64,000 bases of DNA from Litorivicinus sp. (GTDB taxonomy: Bacteria > Pseudomonadota > Gammaproteobacteria > Pseudomonadales > Litorivicinaceae): assembly GCA_028339155.1 (NCBI GenBank), contig JAOLBK010000001.1, positions 186,001-250,000 on the forward strand, written 5' to 3'. A program made the translations under genes and the position numbers. Shown here piece by piece: positions 27,823 through 37,700 of this stretch (positions are counted from its first letter, which is position 1; each line of letters opens with the position of its first letter). Under the pieces are notes generated by a model that saw only the letters and a list, made by a program, of their open reading frames with translations, was not told the DNA's origin and did no database searches.

Positions 27823-29277
27823 ATGAAAACAGAGATTCTCGTCGCGGCGCTTGCCGGCGGCATGTCGTCGAATAGAGTGCTGCATAGTTCTCATGAGACT
27901 GCGCCTTACGAGTGTGACGGGCTTACAATGTTTAAAGCACGGCCCAAAGTGGTGGTGTTGCCAGAGACTCGTGAAGAAGTTTGCTATGTTTTGAAGGTTT
28001 GTCAGGAAAATGGTGTTCCTGTGGTGGCGCGAGGTGCTGGAACAGGTCTTTCTGGTGGTGCGTTGCCGCATGCCGAGGGCGTGTTAATGGTGATGGCTAA
28101 ATTCAATCGGATTTTAGCAGTCGACGGCGATGCTCGCACTGCACGTGTAGAACCTGGTGTGCGTAACCTTGCGATTTCTGAGGCGGTCAGTGAACTTGGT
28201 TTGTATTACGCGCCAGACCCGTCGTCCCAGATTGCCTGTTCGATTGGGGGGAATATTGCGGAAAACTCAGGTGGCGTCCATTGTTTGAAGTATGGATTGA
28301 CAGTGCACAATGTCCTTTCTGTGACCCTGGCGCTAGCTGATGGTTCAATCGTCACCGTAGGGTCGGACGCACTAGATTCGCCGGGTTACGATTTATTGGC
28401 AGTCACCATTGGAAGCGAAGGTCTTTTAGGTATCGTGTTGGAAGCTACCGTAAAATTATTGCCTAAGCCTGAAGAAATGCGGGTCGTAATGGCGGCTTTT
28501 GATGACGTGACTAAAGCTGGTGATTCAGTCGGTCGAATTATTGCTGAAGGAATTATACCCGCGGGTTTAGAAATGATGGACGGACCGGCAGTTGCTGCCG
28601 TCGAGGATTTTGTTAAAGCTGGGTATCCGTTGGATGCTGAAGCGATGCTTTTGTGCGAAGTTGATGGCACCCGAGATGAGGTGGCCGAAGAGTTGCTGAA
28701 GGTCGAGCGGATTTTAAAAGATTCCGGCGCCACTATGCTGCGTGTGGCAAAGGATGAGGCTGAGCGGATACTATTTTGGAAGGGCCGCAAAAGTGCTTTT
28801 CCAGCCGTCGGGCGAATTTCTCCAGATTACTATTGTATGGATGGGACTATTCCAAGAAAGCATCTTTCATTGGTATTGACTCGTATGCGAGAGATGTCCA
28901 AGCGTTATGCTCTCCGTTGTGCCAATGTGTTTCATGCTGGTGACGGTAATTTACATCCGTTGATCCTGTTTGATGCTAATGATCCAGAGGAATTGACTCG
29001 TGCCGAAGCTTTCGGCGCCGAAATTCTAGAGTTATGTGTGGAGGTTGGCGGCACCATTACTGGGGAGCACGGTGTTGGAATTGAAAAAATTAATGAGATG
29101 TGTGTTCAATTTTCTTCTGATGAACTGACGCAATTTCATGAGCTGAAAGCGGCATTCGATCCAACCGGAATTCTGAATCCGGGAAAGGCGGTACCAACGC
29201 TTAACCGATGTGCTGAATTTGGGAAGATGCATATCCATAAGGGCCAAATGCCGCATCCGGAATTGGAGCGTTTCTGA
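27823..29277 (+). CDS. glcD: Glycolate oxidase subunit GlcD (FAD-linked)
   Basis: Large FAD subunit of the membrane-associated glycolate oxidase, which converts glycolate to glyoxylate. It has 484 residues from ATG 27823; a GTG directly before it is a less likely start. The PCMH-type FAD domain shows PVVARGAGTGLSGGALP (about residue 66) and PDPSSQIACSIGGNIAENSG (about 131). The C-terminal domain has NVFHAGDGNLHPLILFD (about 367) and GTITGEHGVGIEK. Gene order D-E-F with one-base overlaps matches the E. coli glc operon. D-lactate dehydrogenases are close relatives, but glcE and glcF favour glycolate. Confidence 0.94.
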   Translation: MKTEILVAALAGGMSSNRVLHSSHETAPYECDGLTMFKARPKVVVLPETREEVCYVLKVCQENGVPVVARGAGTGLSGGALPHAEGVLMVMAKFNRILAVDGDARTARVEPGVRNLAISEAVSELGLYYAPDPSSQIACSIGGNIAENSGGVHCLKYGLTVHNVLSVTLALADGSIVTVGSDALDSPGYDLLAVTIGSEGLLGIVLEATVKLLPKPEEMRVVMAAFDDVTKAGDSVGRIIAEGIIPAGLEMMDGPAVAAVEDFVKAGYPLDAEAMLLCEVDGTRDEVAEELLKVERILKDSGATMLRVAKDEAERILFWKGRKSAFPAVGRISPDYYCMDGTIPRKHLSLVLTRMREMSKRYALRCANVFHAGDGNLHPLILFDANDPEELTRAEAFGAEILELCVEVGGTITGEHGVGIEKINEMCVQFSSDELTQFHELKAAFDPTGILNPGKAVPTLNRCAEFGKMHIHKGQMPHPELERF

Positions 29278-30326
29278 TGAGTGATCTAATTGACATGCTA
29301 GCAGCTCGCTTAAAAAATAAGCAGCCAATATCTGTAATTGGCAGCAACACCAAGGGGTTCCTTGGTGGAGCTTTAACAGATGAGCCGCTTTCGATGAGAG
29401 AGCACGCGGGCATAGTGAATTACGAGCCTACAGAGCTTGTATTAACCGCTAAGGCAGGGACGGCTTTGTCTGAGATCAATACATTGCTTGCCAAATCGGG
29501 TCAGATGCTACCCTTTGAACCACCTATGTTTGGTGAAGATTCGACATTGGGAGGTGCTATGGCGTCAGGACTATCTGGCCCACGACGAATTCACCTTGGC
29601 AGTGCTCGTGACGCTATTCTTGGTTTGCGATTGATCAATGGATTGGGGCAGCACCTTAGGTTCGGAGGCGAGGTCATGAAGAATGTTGCTGGATACGATC
29701 TTTCCCGGCTGTCGGTAGGCGCTTTTGGAACACTGGGAATACTGACTGAGATTTCGGTCAAGGTTTTGCCATTGCCCGAGCAAGAGCGAACCCAAATGCT
29801 CACTTATTCAAATGCCAGGGCGCTATCCGAGATGATTCGTATTGGACGGCATCCATACCCGGTATCAGCAATGACCTGGGTCAATGATATGTTGTATGTT
29901 CGTCTGTCAGGAACTGGTCGAGGCGTTGATGCCGCTGCAAAAGCGCTTGGAGGCGAGACTTTGGCCAACCAAAAAAGATACTGGAACAGTATTTGCCACC
30001 ATATGCACCCCTCTTTCAAGCAAGATCAAGAATGGTTGTGGCGTTTATCTGTACCCCCAACTACGCCAATTAATTCGATTCCGTTTGAAATTCTTGATTG
30101 GGCCGGCGCGCAGCGCTGGGTGCATGCAGCGCCCTTTGATTATTCGCTCTTTGAGCTAGCAGAATCTCTCGGTGGACATGCAACTTGTTTTTCTAGTGAG
30201 CGGGTTGAAGGGACAGGAATGCAACCACTTAAACCGCTGGTAATGCAGCTTAGTCACCGTGTGAAAAAGGCTCTCGACCCTTTTGGTTTAATAAATCGTG
30301 GCCGATTTTTAGAGGAGGCGTCCTGA
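29277..30326 (+). CDS. glcE: Glycolate oxidase subunit GlcE (FAD-binding)
   Basis: Second FAD-binding subunit of glycolate oxidase, 349 residues. The FAD-domain motifs PPMFGEDSTLGGAMASGLSG (about residue 82), GGEVMKNVAGYDLSRLSVGAFGTLG and ILTEISVKVLP are present. The start shares one base with the glcD stop (TGATG) and the stop does the same with glcF, so the subunits are translated in step. No glcG or malate synthase gene follows. Confidence 0.94.
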   Translation: MSDLIDMLAARLKNKQPISVIGSNTKGFLGGALTDEPLSMREHAGIVNYEPTELVLTAKAGTALSEINTLLAKSGQMLPFEPPMFGEDSTLGGAMASGLSGPRRIHLGSARDAILGLRLINGLGQHLRFGGEVMKNVAGYDLSRLSVGAFGTLGILTEISVKVLPLPEQERTQMLTYSNARALSEMIRIGRHPYPVSAMTWVNDMLYVRLSGTGRGVDAAAKALGGETLANQKRYWNSICHHMHPSFKQDQEWLWRLSVPPTTPINSIPFEILDWAGAQRWVHAAPFDYSLFELAESLGGHATCFSSERVEGTGMQPLKPLVMQLSHRVKKALDPFGLINRGRFLEEAS

Positions 30327-31543
30327 TGCAAACTAATATTGTTGAACGATATGCGAATACGGATGTTGGACGGGAAGCCGAGGCGATTTTGCGAAAGTGT
30401 GTGCATTGTGGATTTTGCAATGCCACATGTCCGACGTATCAATTGCTAGGTGATGAACTGGATGGCCCTCGGGGGCGTATTTACCAAATCAAAGGAGTCT
30501 TGGAGGGCAATGCGCCGACCCGAAAAGTACAAACTCACATTGATCGCTGTTTGACTTGTCGATCATGTGAGACCACATGTCCGTCAGGCGTTGATTATGG
30601 GAGATTGGCAGATATTGGCCGCAAACTGATCGAAGATGAGATTGGAAGGAGTCCTTCGCAGATCTTGATTAGGAAGCTCTTAATCCATGTCATTCCTAAT
30701 CGTCGTTTGTTTAGTTTACTTTTGGCGATTGGTCAGATATTACGGCCAATTTTGCCAGCATTTATTAGTCGTAAAGTGCCTCCACGGGCTCGCCGCAGTC
30801 ATTGGCCGAAGAATGCTCATGCCCGCATGATGATTGTTTTAGAGGCCTGCGCACAACCTTCGGCAACGCCGAACGTTAATGCTGCTGCGGCTCGAGTATT
30901 GGATCGACTGGGTATACGACTGGAGAGTTCTAAGAAAGGTGGATGTTGTGGTGCGGTTGCTCATCACTTGAGTGATCACGAGCGTGGTCTCCAGGCCATG
31001 AAGCACAATATCGACAGTTGGTGGCCATTAATCGAGGCTGGAGCCGAGGCGATTGTTATCACAGCATCTGGTTGCGGTGTTATGGTCAAAGAATACGGGA
31101 ATTTGCTTGTATCTGATCTAGATTATAGGGACAAAGCAAAAAAGGTTTCCAGTCTTTGTAAGGATATTTCAGAGGTCCTTGCCGAGGAAAATTTGAACCA
31201 ACTTAAGTGTCGTACCACGGAAACTTTAGCATTTCATTCTCCCTGTACTCTGCAGCACGGGCAAAAGCTCAGTGGCACACCTGAAAAGCTCTTGAGAGAG
31301 CTTGGGTTTGAGCTTAAGCCAATTGTTGATTCTCATCTGTGTTGCGGCTCAGCAGGAACGTATTCTATCTTGCAGCCGGGGCTGAGTAAGCAGCTATTAA
31401 AAAATAAAATAGCCGCTTTGGAGGCGACTGGTGCTGACGTGATCGTCAGTGGAAATGTGGGCTGCCAGTTACACTTATCGACAGGGGTTCACACCCCTGT
31501 TCGGCATTGGATCGAATTAGTCGATCACGCGATTAGCGGGTGA
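30326..31543 (+). CDS. glcF: Glycolate oxidase iron-sulfur subunit GlcF
   Basis: Electron-transfer subunit of 405 residues. Two [4Fe-4S] ferredoxin motifs, CVHCGFCNATCP (from about residue 25) and CLTCRSCETTCP (from about 75), are complete. Two CCG-domain motifs, KGGCCGAVAHH (about 205) and LCCGSAGTYS (about 338), follow and mark the DUF224/heterodisulfide-reductase-like half. It probably passes electrons to quinone. The last 11 bp overlap the oxidoreductase gene on the other strand. Confidence 0.95.
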   Translation: MQTNIVERYANTDVGREAEAILRKCVHCGFCNATCPTYQLLGDELDGPRGRIYQIKGVLEGNAPTRKVQTHIDRCLTCRSCETTCPSGVDYGRLADIGRKLIEDEIGRSPSQILIRKLLIHVIPNRRLFSLLLAIGQILRPILPAFISRKVPPRARRSHWPKNAHARMMIVLEACAQPSATPNVNAAAARVLDRLGIRLESSKKGGCCGAVAHHLSDHERGLQAMKHNIDSWWPLIEAGAEAIVITASGCGVMVKEYGNLLVSDLDYRDKAKKVSSLCKDISEVLAEENLNQLKCRTTETLAFHSPCTLQHGQKLSGTPEKLLRELGFELKPIVDSHLCCGSAGTYSILQPGLSKQLLKNKIAALEATGADVIVSGNVGCQLHLSTGVHTPVRHWIELVDHAISG

Positions 31544-32525
31544 TGACGACTTTTCCGATAGCTTTCCCTGATTCTAAGTAAGCATGGGCATCTGCAACCT
31601 TTTCAAACTGATAAGACTGTTCATCGATAAGAGGCTTAAGCTCTCCGTTTTCAACGAGTTCGCAAAGTTTTTCGAGGCGAGGCCGGATGGTGTAACGATT
31701 GGCGGGATTAGCCAGCTGAGCAACTAAAAAGACTACGTGAAGGGTTAGTGTTCGCGCATGCATAGGGCTTAAATCATGAGTTGAGCGGGCGGCGATGTTA
31801 ACTACTGTGCCTCCTGGGCGTGCTGCCAAAAAGCTGGCGTCAAGATTTGTACCGCCGACAGTGTCGAACACTACATCGAAACCCCTTCCGTCGGCATATT
31901 TATTCACATAGTCCTCAACCGAGTGTTTCTGGTAATTAATTGTTTGATTAGCACCCATATTTTTGGCGTGATGGGCTTTTTCGTCGCTACTGATGGTTGT
32001 GTACACGTCAGCACCAAGGTGTTTAGCTATTTGAATAGCCACGTGGCCAACGCCACCAGCGCCGGCATGTATGAGCACTTTTTGACCCGCAGTTACCTGG
32101 GCGCGGTCGGCTAAAGCAAACCAGCTAGTCAATGACACTAGGGGTAATGCTGCAGCCTCAGCAAAACTTAGATTCTTAGGCTTCAACGTGATTAGTTGTG
32201 CATCGGTGAGCATTTTTTCGGCCAAGGCTCCAGAGGGGAGTCCACGAAAGCCGCCAGCGCATCCCCAAACCTCGTCGCCTACTTTTAAGTGATCAACACC
32301 TGGCCCAATCTCGCTCACAATTCCAGACACATCACCATGTAATACAGCCGGGAATTCTTGAGTGGCTAATGGAACCATTCCCGCTCTGATTTTTAAATCG
32401 ATCGGGTTAACGCTTGAGGCTTTGACTTCTATAACAACTTGGCCTTTTGCGGCTATTGGTTCAGGCATGTTTTGGGCAAAAAATACTTCGGGACCACCAA
32501 AGGTAGAGATTGTCATTACTTTCAT
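31533..32525 (-). CDS. Zinc-type alcohol dehydrogenase / quinone oxidoreductase family (MDR) protein
   Basis: Medium-chain dehydrogenase/reductase of 330 residues. The N-terminal GroES-like domain has VKASSVNPIDLKIRAG and HGDVSGIV. The NAD(P) loop HAGAGGVGHVAIQIAKHLGA is near residue 142 and GKAIGKVVI ends the protein. The catalytic zinc cysteines of true alcohol dehydrogenases are absent, so a quinone-oxidoreductase-like enzyme is more likely. I chose ATG 32525, with GGAT upstream, over ATG 32549. It is divergent from the transpeptidase gene with a 47-bp gap. The substrate is unknown. Confidence 0.85.
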   Translation of the reverse strand: MKVMTISTFGGPEVFFAQNMPEPIAAKGQVVIEVKASSVNPIDLKIRAGMVPLATQEFPAVLHGDVSGIVSEIGPGVDHLKVGDEVWGCAGGFRGLPSGALAEKMLTDAQLITLKPKNLSFAEAAALPLVSLTSWFALADRAQVTAGQKVLIHAGAGGVGHVAIQIAKHLGADVYTTISSDEKAHHAKNMGANQTINYQKHSVEDYVNKYADGRGFDVVFDTVGGTNLDASFLAARPGGTVVNIAARSTHDLSPMHARTLTLHVVFLVAQLANPANRYTIRPRLEKLCELVENGELKPLIDEQSYQFEKVADAHAYLESGKAIGKVVITR

Positions 32526-32572
32526 CGGTATTTCATCCAGTTTTAGCATTATGGGGTGTTAGAATCTGAACT

Positions 32573-33058
32573 ATGGTGATCGATGCAATTGAGATCAATC
32601 TCAAAAAACAAATATGTCGGGTAAGTGCGGGTCGAGAAAGTATTGATTATCCCTGTTCAACTGGGCTAAAGGGAGCTGGTGAGCGCGAAGGAAGTGGATG
32701 TACGCCACGGGGTTTGCATCGAGTTCGGGCGGTAATTGGGCGAGGTATGAGCGCCAAGACGGTTTTTGTTGGTCGGCGTCCCACAGGTGAATTATGGAAC
32801 TCCAGCCTGCACTTGGCCTCACCAGAACGCGATTGGATTTTGGGACGAATTTTGTGGTTGTGTGGAAATGAGTTGGGCTTTAACCGCGGAGGTTCGGTAG
32901 ATTCGCAGCGACGGTTTATATACATTCATGGAACGCCACGGACGGAACCGATGAATGTGCCAAAATCCCATGGCTGTATTCGCATGCGTCCTGACGATTT
33001 GATTGAGTTCGCAGACTATGTTTGCCACGGTTGCCCCGTTTTGATTTTGGAATCTTGA
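32573..33058 (+). CDS. L,D-transpeptidase (YkuD) family protein without signal peptide
   Basis: YkuD-fold protein of 161 residues. The catalytic motif SHGCIRM (Cys about residue 136) is preceded by YIHGTPRTEP, and CTPRGLHRVRAVIG is the usual first strand pair. The family cross-links or modifies peptidoglycan in the periplasm. Here the protein begins MVIDAIEINLKKQ with no hydrophobic leader, so export is unclear. mscS starts 1 bp after its stop. The enzyme class is well supported and the physiological role is not. Confidence 0.9.
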   Translation: MVIDAIEINLKKQICRVSAGRESIDYPCSTGLKGAGEREGSGCTPRGLHRVRAVIGRGMSAKTVFVGRRPTGELWNSSLHLASPERDWILGRILWLCGNELGFNRGGSVDSQRRFIYIHGTPRTEPMNVPKSHGCIRMRPDDLIEFADYVCHGCPVLILES

Positions 33059-33059
33059 A

Positions 33060-34184
33060 ATGCTTGAACTATTAATTGAGACAGTATTGTCTTTGTTGGA
33101 ATCCCCATTGACGGGATTGGGTGTATCTCCATTGGCCGTTCTTCGTGGTGTGGAGCTTTTTGTTATTGTGTTGCTTACTGTTTTTGGCGCTTACTTCGTC
33201 AGGCGGTTTGTAATGACACTAAAAGCGCGTGCGGAGAAGACTAGTTCTAAATGGGATGACACCTTTTTTGCTTCGTTGCAGGGTCCTGCACGTGCCCTAG
33301 TATGGGTAGTAGGACTCAGCTTTGCCCTCGAGCGGGCCTCGGTTGGATTGGATATTGAGGCCTTGTTTTCACCACTAAGATCAGCCTTCGTGGTGGCGAC
33401 CCTGACATGGGGATTTATTCGTTTTATAGACCGCGTTCAACGTCGTATGATGCGGGACACGGGACCAGATGATCTTGATAAAACGACCATTGAAGCGATT
33501 GGTCGTTTGATTCGAATTACAGTGCTCATAACCAGTAGTTTGATTGTTCTGCAAACGCTCGGGTTCTCCGTTTCCGGTGTGCTAGCTTTTGGTGGTTTAG
33601 GCGGTATTGCGGTTGGTTTTGCAGCTAAGGATTTGCTGTCCAACTTTTTTGGTGGGTTAATGATTTTTCTTGATCGACCTTTTGGTGTGGGTGACTGGAT
33701 TCGATCGCCAGATCGAAATATTGAAGGAACTGTTGAGTCGTTGGGTTGGCGGCTAACCACAATCCGGACTTTCGATAAACGGCCACTCTACGTGCCTAAT
33801 GCCACCTTTCTATCTGTCGCTGTTGAGAACCCATCACGTATGTCGCATCGGCGTATTTATGAGACGATTGGCGTTCGATATGATGATGCATCGCATGTGA
33901 GAGCGATTGTAAGTCAAGTGGAGTCGATGCTTAGACAGCATCCAGATATTGATTGCGAGCAGACTTTGATGGTGAATTTTAATTTATTTGGACCGAGTTC
34001 TCTCGATTTTTTCGTTTATTGCTTCACGAAGACTACTGTTTGGACCGAATACCATCAGGTTAAGCAGGATGTGCTGTTAAAAATTTATGAGCTCATTACT
34101 GATTTAGGGGCTGAGGTGGCGTTTCCAACGCAGACTCTGCATCTTGAATCTGATCAGTTAATACAATCGGCTCAGCGGCGATAA
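33060..34184 (+). CDS. MscS-family mechanosensitive channel
   Basis: Protein of 374 residues with an N-terminal hydrophobic region of about four helices. The pore helix is GVLAFGGLGGIAVGFAAKDLLSNFFGG (about residues 177-203), and the beta domain starts at RPFGVGDWIRS. KRPLYVPNATFLSVAVENPSR and a cytoplasmic alpha-beta cage follow. The call is to the MscS superfamily (medium-size YbdG/YnaI-like), not to MscS itself. The gene is directly downstream of the L,D-transpeptidase. Its last 89 bp overlap csiV on the opposite strand. Confidence 0.92.
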   Translation: MLELLIETVLSLLESPLTGLGVSPLAVLRGVELFVIVLLTVFGAYFVRRFVMTLKARAEKTSSKWDDTFFASLQGPARALVWVVGLSFALERASVGLDIEALFSPLRSAFVVATLTWGFIRFIDRVQRRMMRDTGPDDLDKTTIEAIGRLIRITVLITSSLIVLQTLGFSVSGVLAFGGLGGIAVGFAAKDLLSNFFGGLMIFLDRPFGVGDWIRSPDRNIEGTVESLGWRLTTIRTFDKRPLYVPNATFLSVAVENPSRMSHRRIYETIGVRYDDASHVRAIVSQVESMLRQHPDIDCEQTLMVNFNLFGPSSLDFFVYCFTKTTVWTEYHQVKQDVLLKIYELITDLGAEVAFPTQTLHLESDQLIQSAQRR

Positions 34185-34746
34185 GCACTCCAAATGCTGG
34201 ATGGTCGAGATAATGAATGTCTTTTGAAGACATTTTTCGAAATTCTCGTATTTGATAGACTTCCGGTAAAAGCTCTCCGCTCTCGCTCATACGCACGTCA
34301 CGTTTGGTCAGTCTAAGATCCACATCGAGCTCAATGTATCGATCGATTGACCATCTAAGATAGCCACGGAGAGTTTCGCCTAACCGCCCAGTTCCGTTGA
34401 TTTGAAACCAGGGGTTGTTATTCTGATTCTTTGTTAATGGGTGAATCCAGCGTTTGTGAAATAGGACTCGACTTCCCGTCTGGGTAAGAATCTGGGTAGC
34501 CGCGTTGTTAAGAGCGTGGCTATAGACCGGCACTGGCCTCAAGTTTTTATAACCTGAATCCAGCGCAAATAGCAGATCAAAGCTTTCGGGAGCAACGGGT
34601 TCTTCTGGAGGAAAAGCTTCGGTAATAGTATGCACCGGCTCCGCCCGTGAAAAGACCAGCACTTCTAGCGCGTAGGGTCGGGTGTCCGCTTGGGTGATTG
34701 CCGCGGAAAGCATTAATATGCTGATCCAAAGAGACCGTGTCATCAT
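34096..34746 (-). CDS. csiV: CsiV-like peptidoglycan-binding protein
   Basis: Protein of 216 residues with a signal peptide (about residues 1-20, MMTRSLWISILMLSAAITQA). The family start RPYALEVLVFSRAEP and the middle GTGRLGETLRGYLRWSIDRYIELDVDL are typical of CsiV (PF10972). YQIREFRKMSSKDIHYLDHPAFGVLI near the end is the most conserved stretch. Vibrio CsiV activates LpoA/PBP1A under D-amino-acid stress. The start overlaps the mfd stop by 4 nt (ATGA), and linkage to mfd is common in pseudomonads. The 89-bp overlap with mscS is unusually long. Confidence 0.82.
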   Translation of the reverse strand: MMTRSLWISILMLSAAITQADTRPYALEVLVFSRAEPVHTITEAFPPEEPVAPESFDLLFALDSGYKNLRPVPVYSHALNNAATQILTQTGSRVLFHKRWIHPLTKNQNNNPWFQINGTGRLGETLRGYLRWSIDRYIELDVDLRLTKRDVRMSESGELLPEVYQIREFRKMSSKDIHYLDHPAFGVLIAAEPIVLTDQIQDAESALETPPQPLNQ

Positions 34747-37700
34747 GCGGCGGATTCTCCTCCTAGTAAATGTAAAATGTCCCCAATCAAGCTAAGTCTC
34801 TGAGCCGTGCTGACAGAAGACCGAATTACCTTAATGGCGGTTGCACCGTCGAGTTTATATTCATTTGGCTTCGACTGTACCAGACGGATGAGCTTCATAG
34901 GATCAACTTTAGTTTTTTCGCGGAACTCAATTCGGCCTGACTGAGGGCCCATAGTGATTTGTTTGATGCCAAGAGATTCAGCTTGTATTCGGACCAGGGC
35001 CTGATGAAAGAGATTTTTTGCTTGGGGCGGCAATAAGCCGAATCGATCAATCATTTCTATTTCGATCTCAGATAAGGATTCTGAATCTTCCGCAGTGCTA
35101 ATCCGCTTATAAAGCTCGAGGCGGATAGGTACATCATTTAAATAATTTGGCGGGATCAAGGCTTGGATTTTGAGGTCTACTTCAGCATGTATGGATTCCG
35201 TTTGGTCAAAATCGGGTATTCGCCCCTCTCGAATTGCTGTGACTGCTTCATTAAGCATTTCTGTATATAGTGAAAAGCCAATCGTTTGCATGTTTCCGGA
35301 TTGATCTTCACCGAGCAGTTCACCAGCACCACGGATTTCGAGGTCATGTGTTGCGAGTTGAAATCCAGCACCCAAATCGCTTGCGGCTTCAATCGCTTCT
35401 AAACGTTTCAGTGCGTCCGAAGTCATCGCGCGAGGATCTGGCGTTAAGAGGTAAGCATAGGCCTGATGATGGGATCTGCCAACGCGTCCTCTTAATTGAT
35501 GTAACTGCGCTAAGCCAAACTGATCGGCTCGTTCAATGAGAATTGTGTTGGCAGATGGAATATCTATCCCCGTCTCGATGATGGTGGAGCATACCAAGAC
35601 ATTATGGCGCTTGTGATAGAAGTCACTCATGACATCTTCGAGTTCTCGCTCCCGCATTTGTCCATGTGCAACCGTGACACGGGCCTCAGGCACCAGTCTT
35701 CGCACATCGTCTGCCGTACGTTCGATTGATCTGACTTCATTATGCAAATAATAGACTTGCCCACCACGGAGTAGTTCACGCAACATGGCTTCTTTAAGAA
35801 GAGCATCATCCTTTTGCTTGATGAAAGTTTTTACCGGAAGTCTTCGGGCTGGTGGGGTCGCGATTATCGATAAATCACGAATACCTGCCATGGATAAATT
35901 TAGAGTCCGTGGGATAGGAGTAGCTGTTAACGTGAGAATATCAATATTTGCCCGATATTTTTTCAGCTTTTCCTTTTGAGCAACACCAAATCGGTGTTCT
36001 TCATCAATAATTAAGAGTCCAAGGTTAGGTAGTTTGAGGTCACTTGAAAGAAGTTTGTGGGTGCCGACAATAATATCTATTCCACCTTTGTTGCTTCTTT
36101 CAACGATCTCTTTGGTCTCGATTCTCGATTTGAAGCGGCTTAGTACTTCAATGGTCACAGGCCAGTCCGCGAAGCGGTCGCGGAAGCTCTCAAAGTGTTG
36201 CTGTGCTAGGAGCGTTGTCGGTACCAATACACATACTTGTTTGCCACTACTGACTGCCGCAAAGGCTGCACGCATCGCCACCTCGGTTTTACCAAAGCCA
36301 ACATCACCGCAAATCAGTCGATCCATTGGGCGTGGCGCCCGCAAATCTGTGATCGCAGCATCAATTGACGTTTCTTGATCTGGCGTTAGTTCAAATGGAA
36401 ATCCCTCGGCAAAGCGCTCACATTGATCATCATCAATTTGATGAGCATGCCCCTCTTTGGCTGCTCTTTTCGCATAAATATCCAACAGTTCAGCCGCTTT
36501 ATCACGAATTTCTTCTGCAGCTTTTTGCTTGGCTTTACTCCATCGATCGGTCCCCAGTTTATGAACTCTTACTGCCTCTAAATCACCACCCGCGTAACGA
36601 CTTAAAACTCCTAGATTTGTAACTGGAATAAATAGCTTGGCTCCACCTTGATATTCAACCGCTACGAACTCGTTAATGTCATTACCCATATTGATGGTTT
36701 CGAGGCCTCGGTAATGACCGACGCCATGATCGATGTGTACGATGGGATCATTGATTTTGAGTTCGGACAAATCTCGAACAATCAGATCAGTAGCAATTTC
36801 ATGCTGACGCCGCCTTCGTCTTTTGTGCACACGACGACCAAATATACTGCTTTCAGGGATGATTGCGATTTGATCAATTAAGATTCCATGGTCGAGAAGC
36901 CCGAGCGTGATCACCACCCCTTCAGAGGCCGGATTAAAGTCGCCAAGCTGATCGATAGATTTGGGACGCAGGCCGTGTTTTGCGAGCAACTCTAGAAGTG
37001 CTTCGCGACGGCCAGCCGATTCGGCTACAAAGAGAAGGCTTAAGCCTTGCTCGATTAGTGCTCGAATATTTTTTGCTGGATCTGTTGCTCTAATGTCAAA
37101 GAAAACCTCGGGCAAGACCCTAAGTCTTGGGTGTGAAATGAGGGTTGGTTGAATTTCCAAACTAGCCAACGGCTTTAATAATTTGAAGAGCTCTTCGGTC
37201 CGCAAAAATAGCAGCTCTGGTGCCAAGATTGGTTTTCTCAAGTCGTGTCTTAGGCTTTCATATCTTGCCGAGACATCAGTCCAAAATTGCTCTAAGGCCG
37301 CATGAACTTTGCCGACACTCACGGTGATTATTTCTTCGGGCAGGTAATCAAACAGTGTTGACATGCTGCGAAAAAATAAAGGTGCATAGTATTCAATGCC
37401 TGGCGGGGCGAGTCCTGAGGACACGTCTTGATATATGGAACAATCTCTGGGATTGCCCTCAAATGTTTCGTGCCAGTGCTGTCTGAATATTGTAATTCCT
37501 GTCTCGGTTAACGGGATTTCACGGGCGGGCAAAAGTGTTACTGAGTCAACTTTGATTAAGGTGCGTTGTGTGTCGGGATCAAAAGATCGCAAACTTTCAA
37601 TTTCATTATCAAAGAGTTCTACTCGCAATGGATGGTGGGACCCCATTGGAAAGACATCTAGAATTGATCCACGGACGGTGAATTCGCCGTGTCCCCTAAC

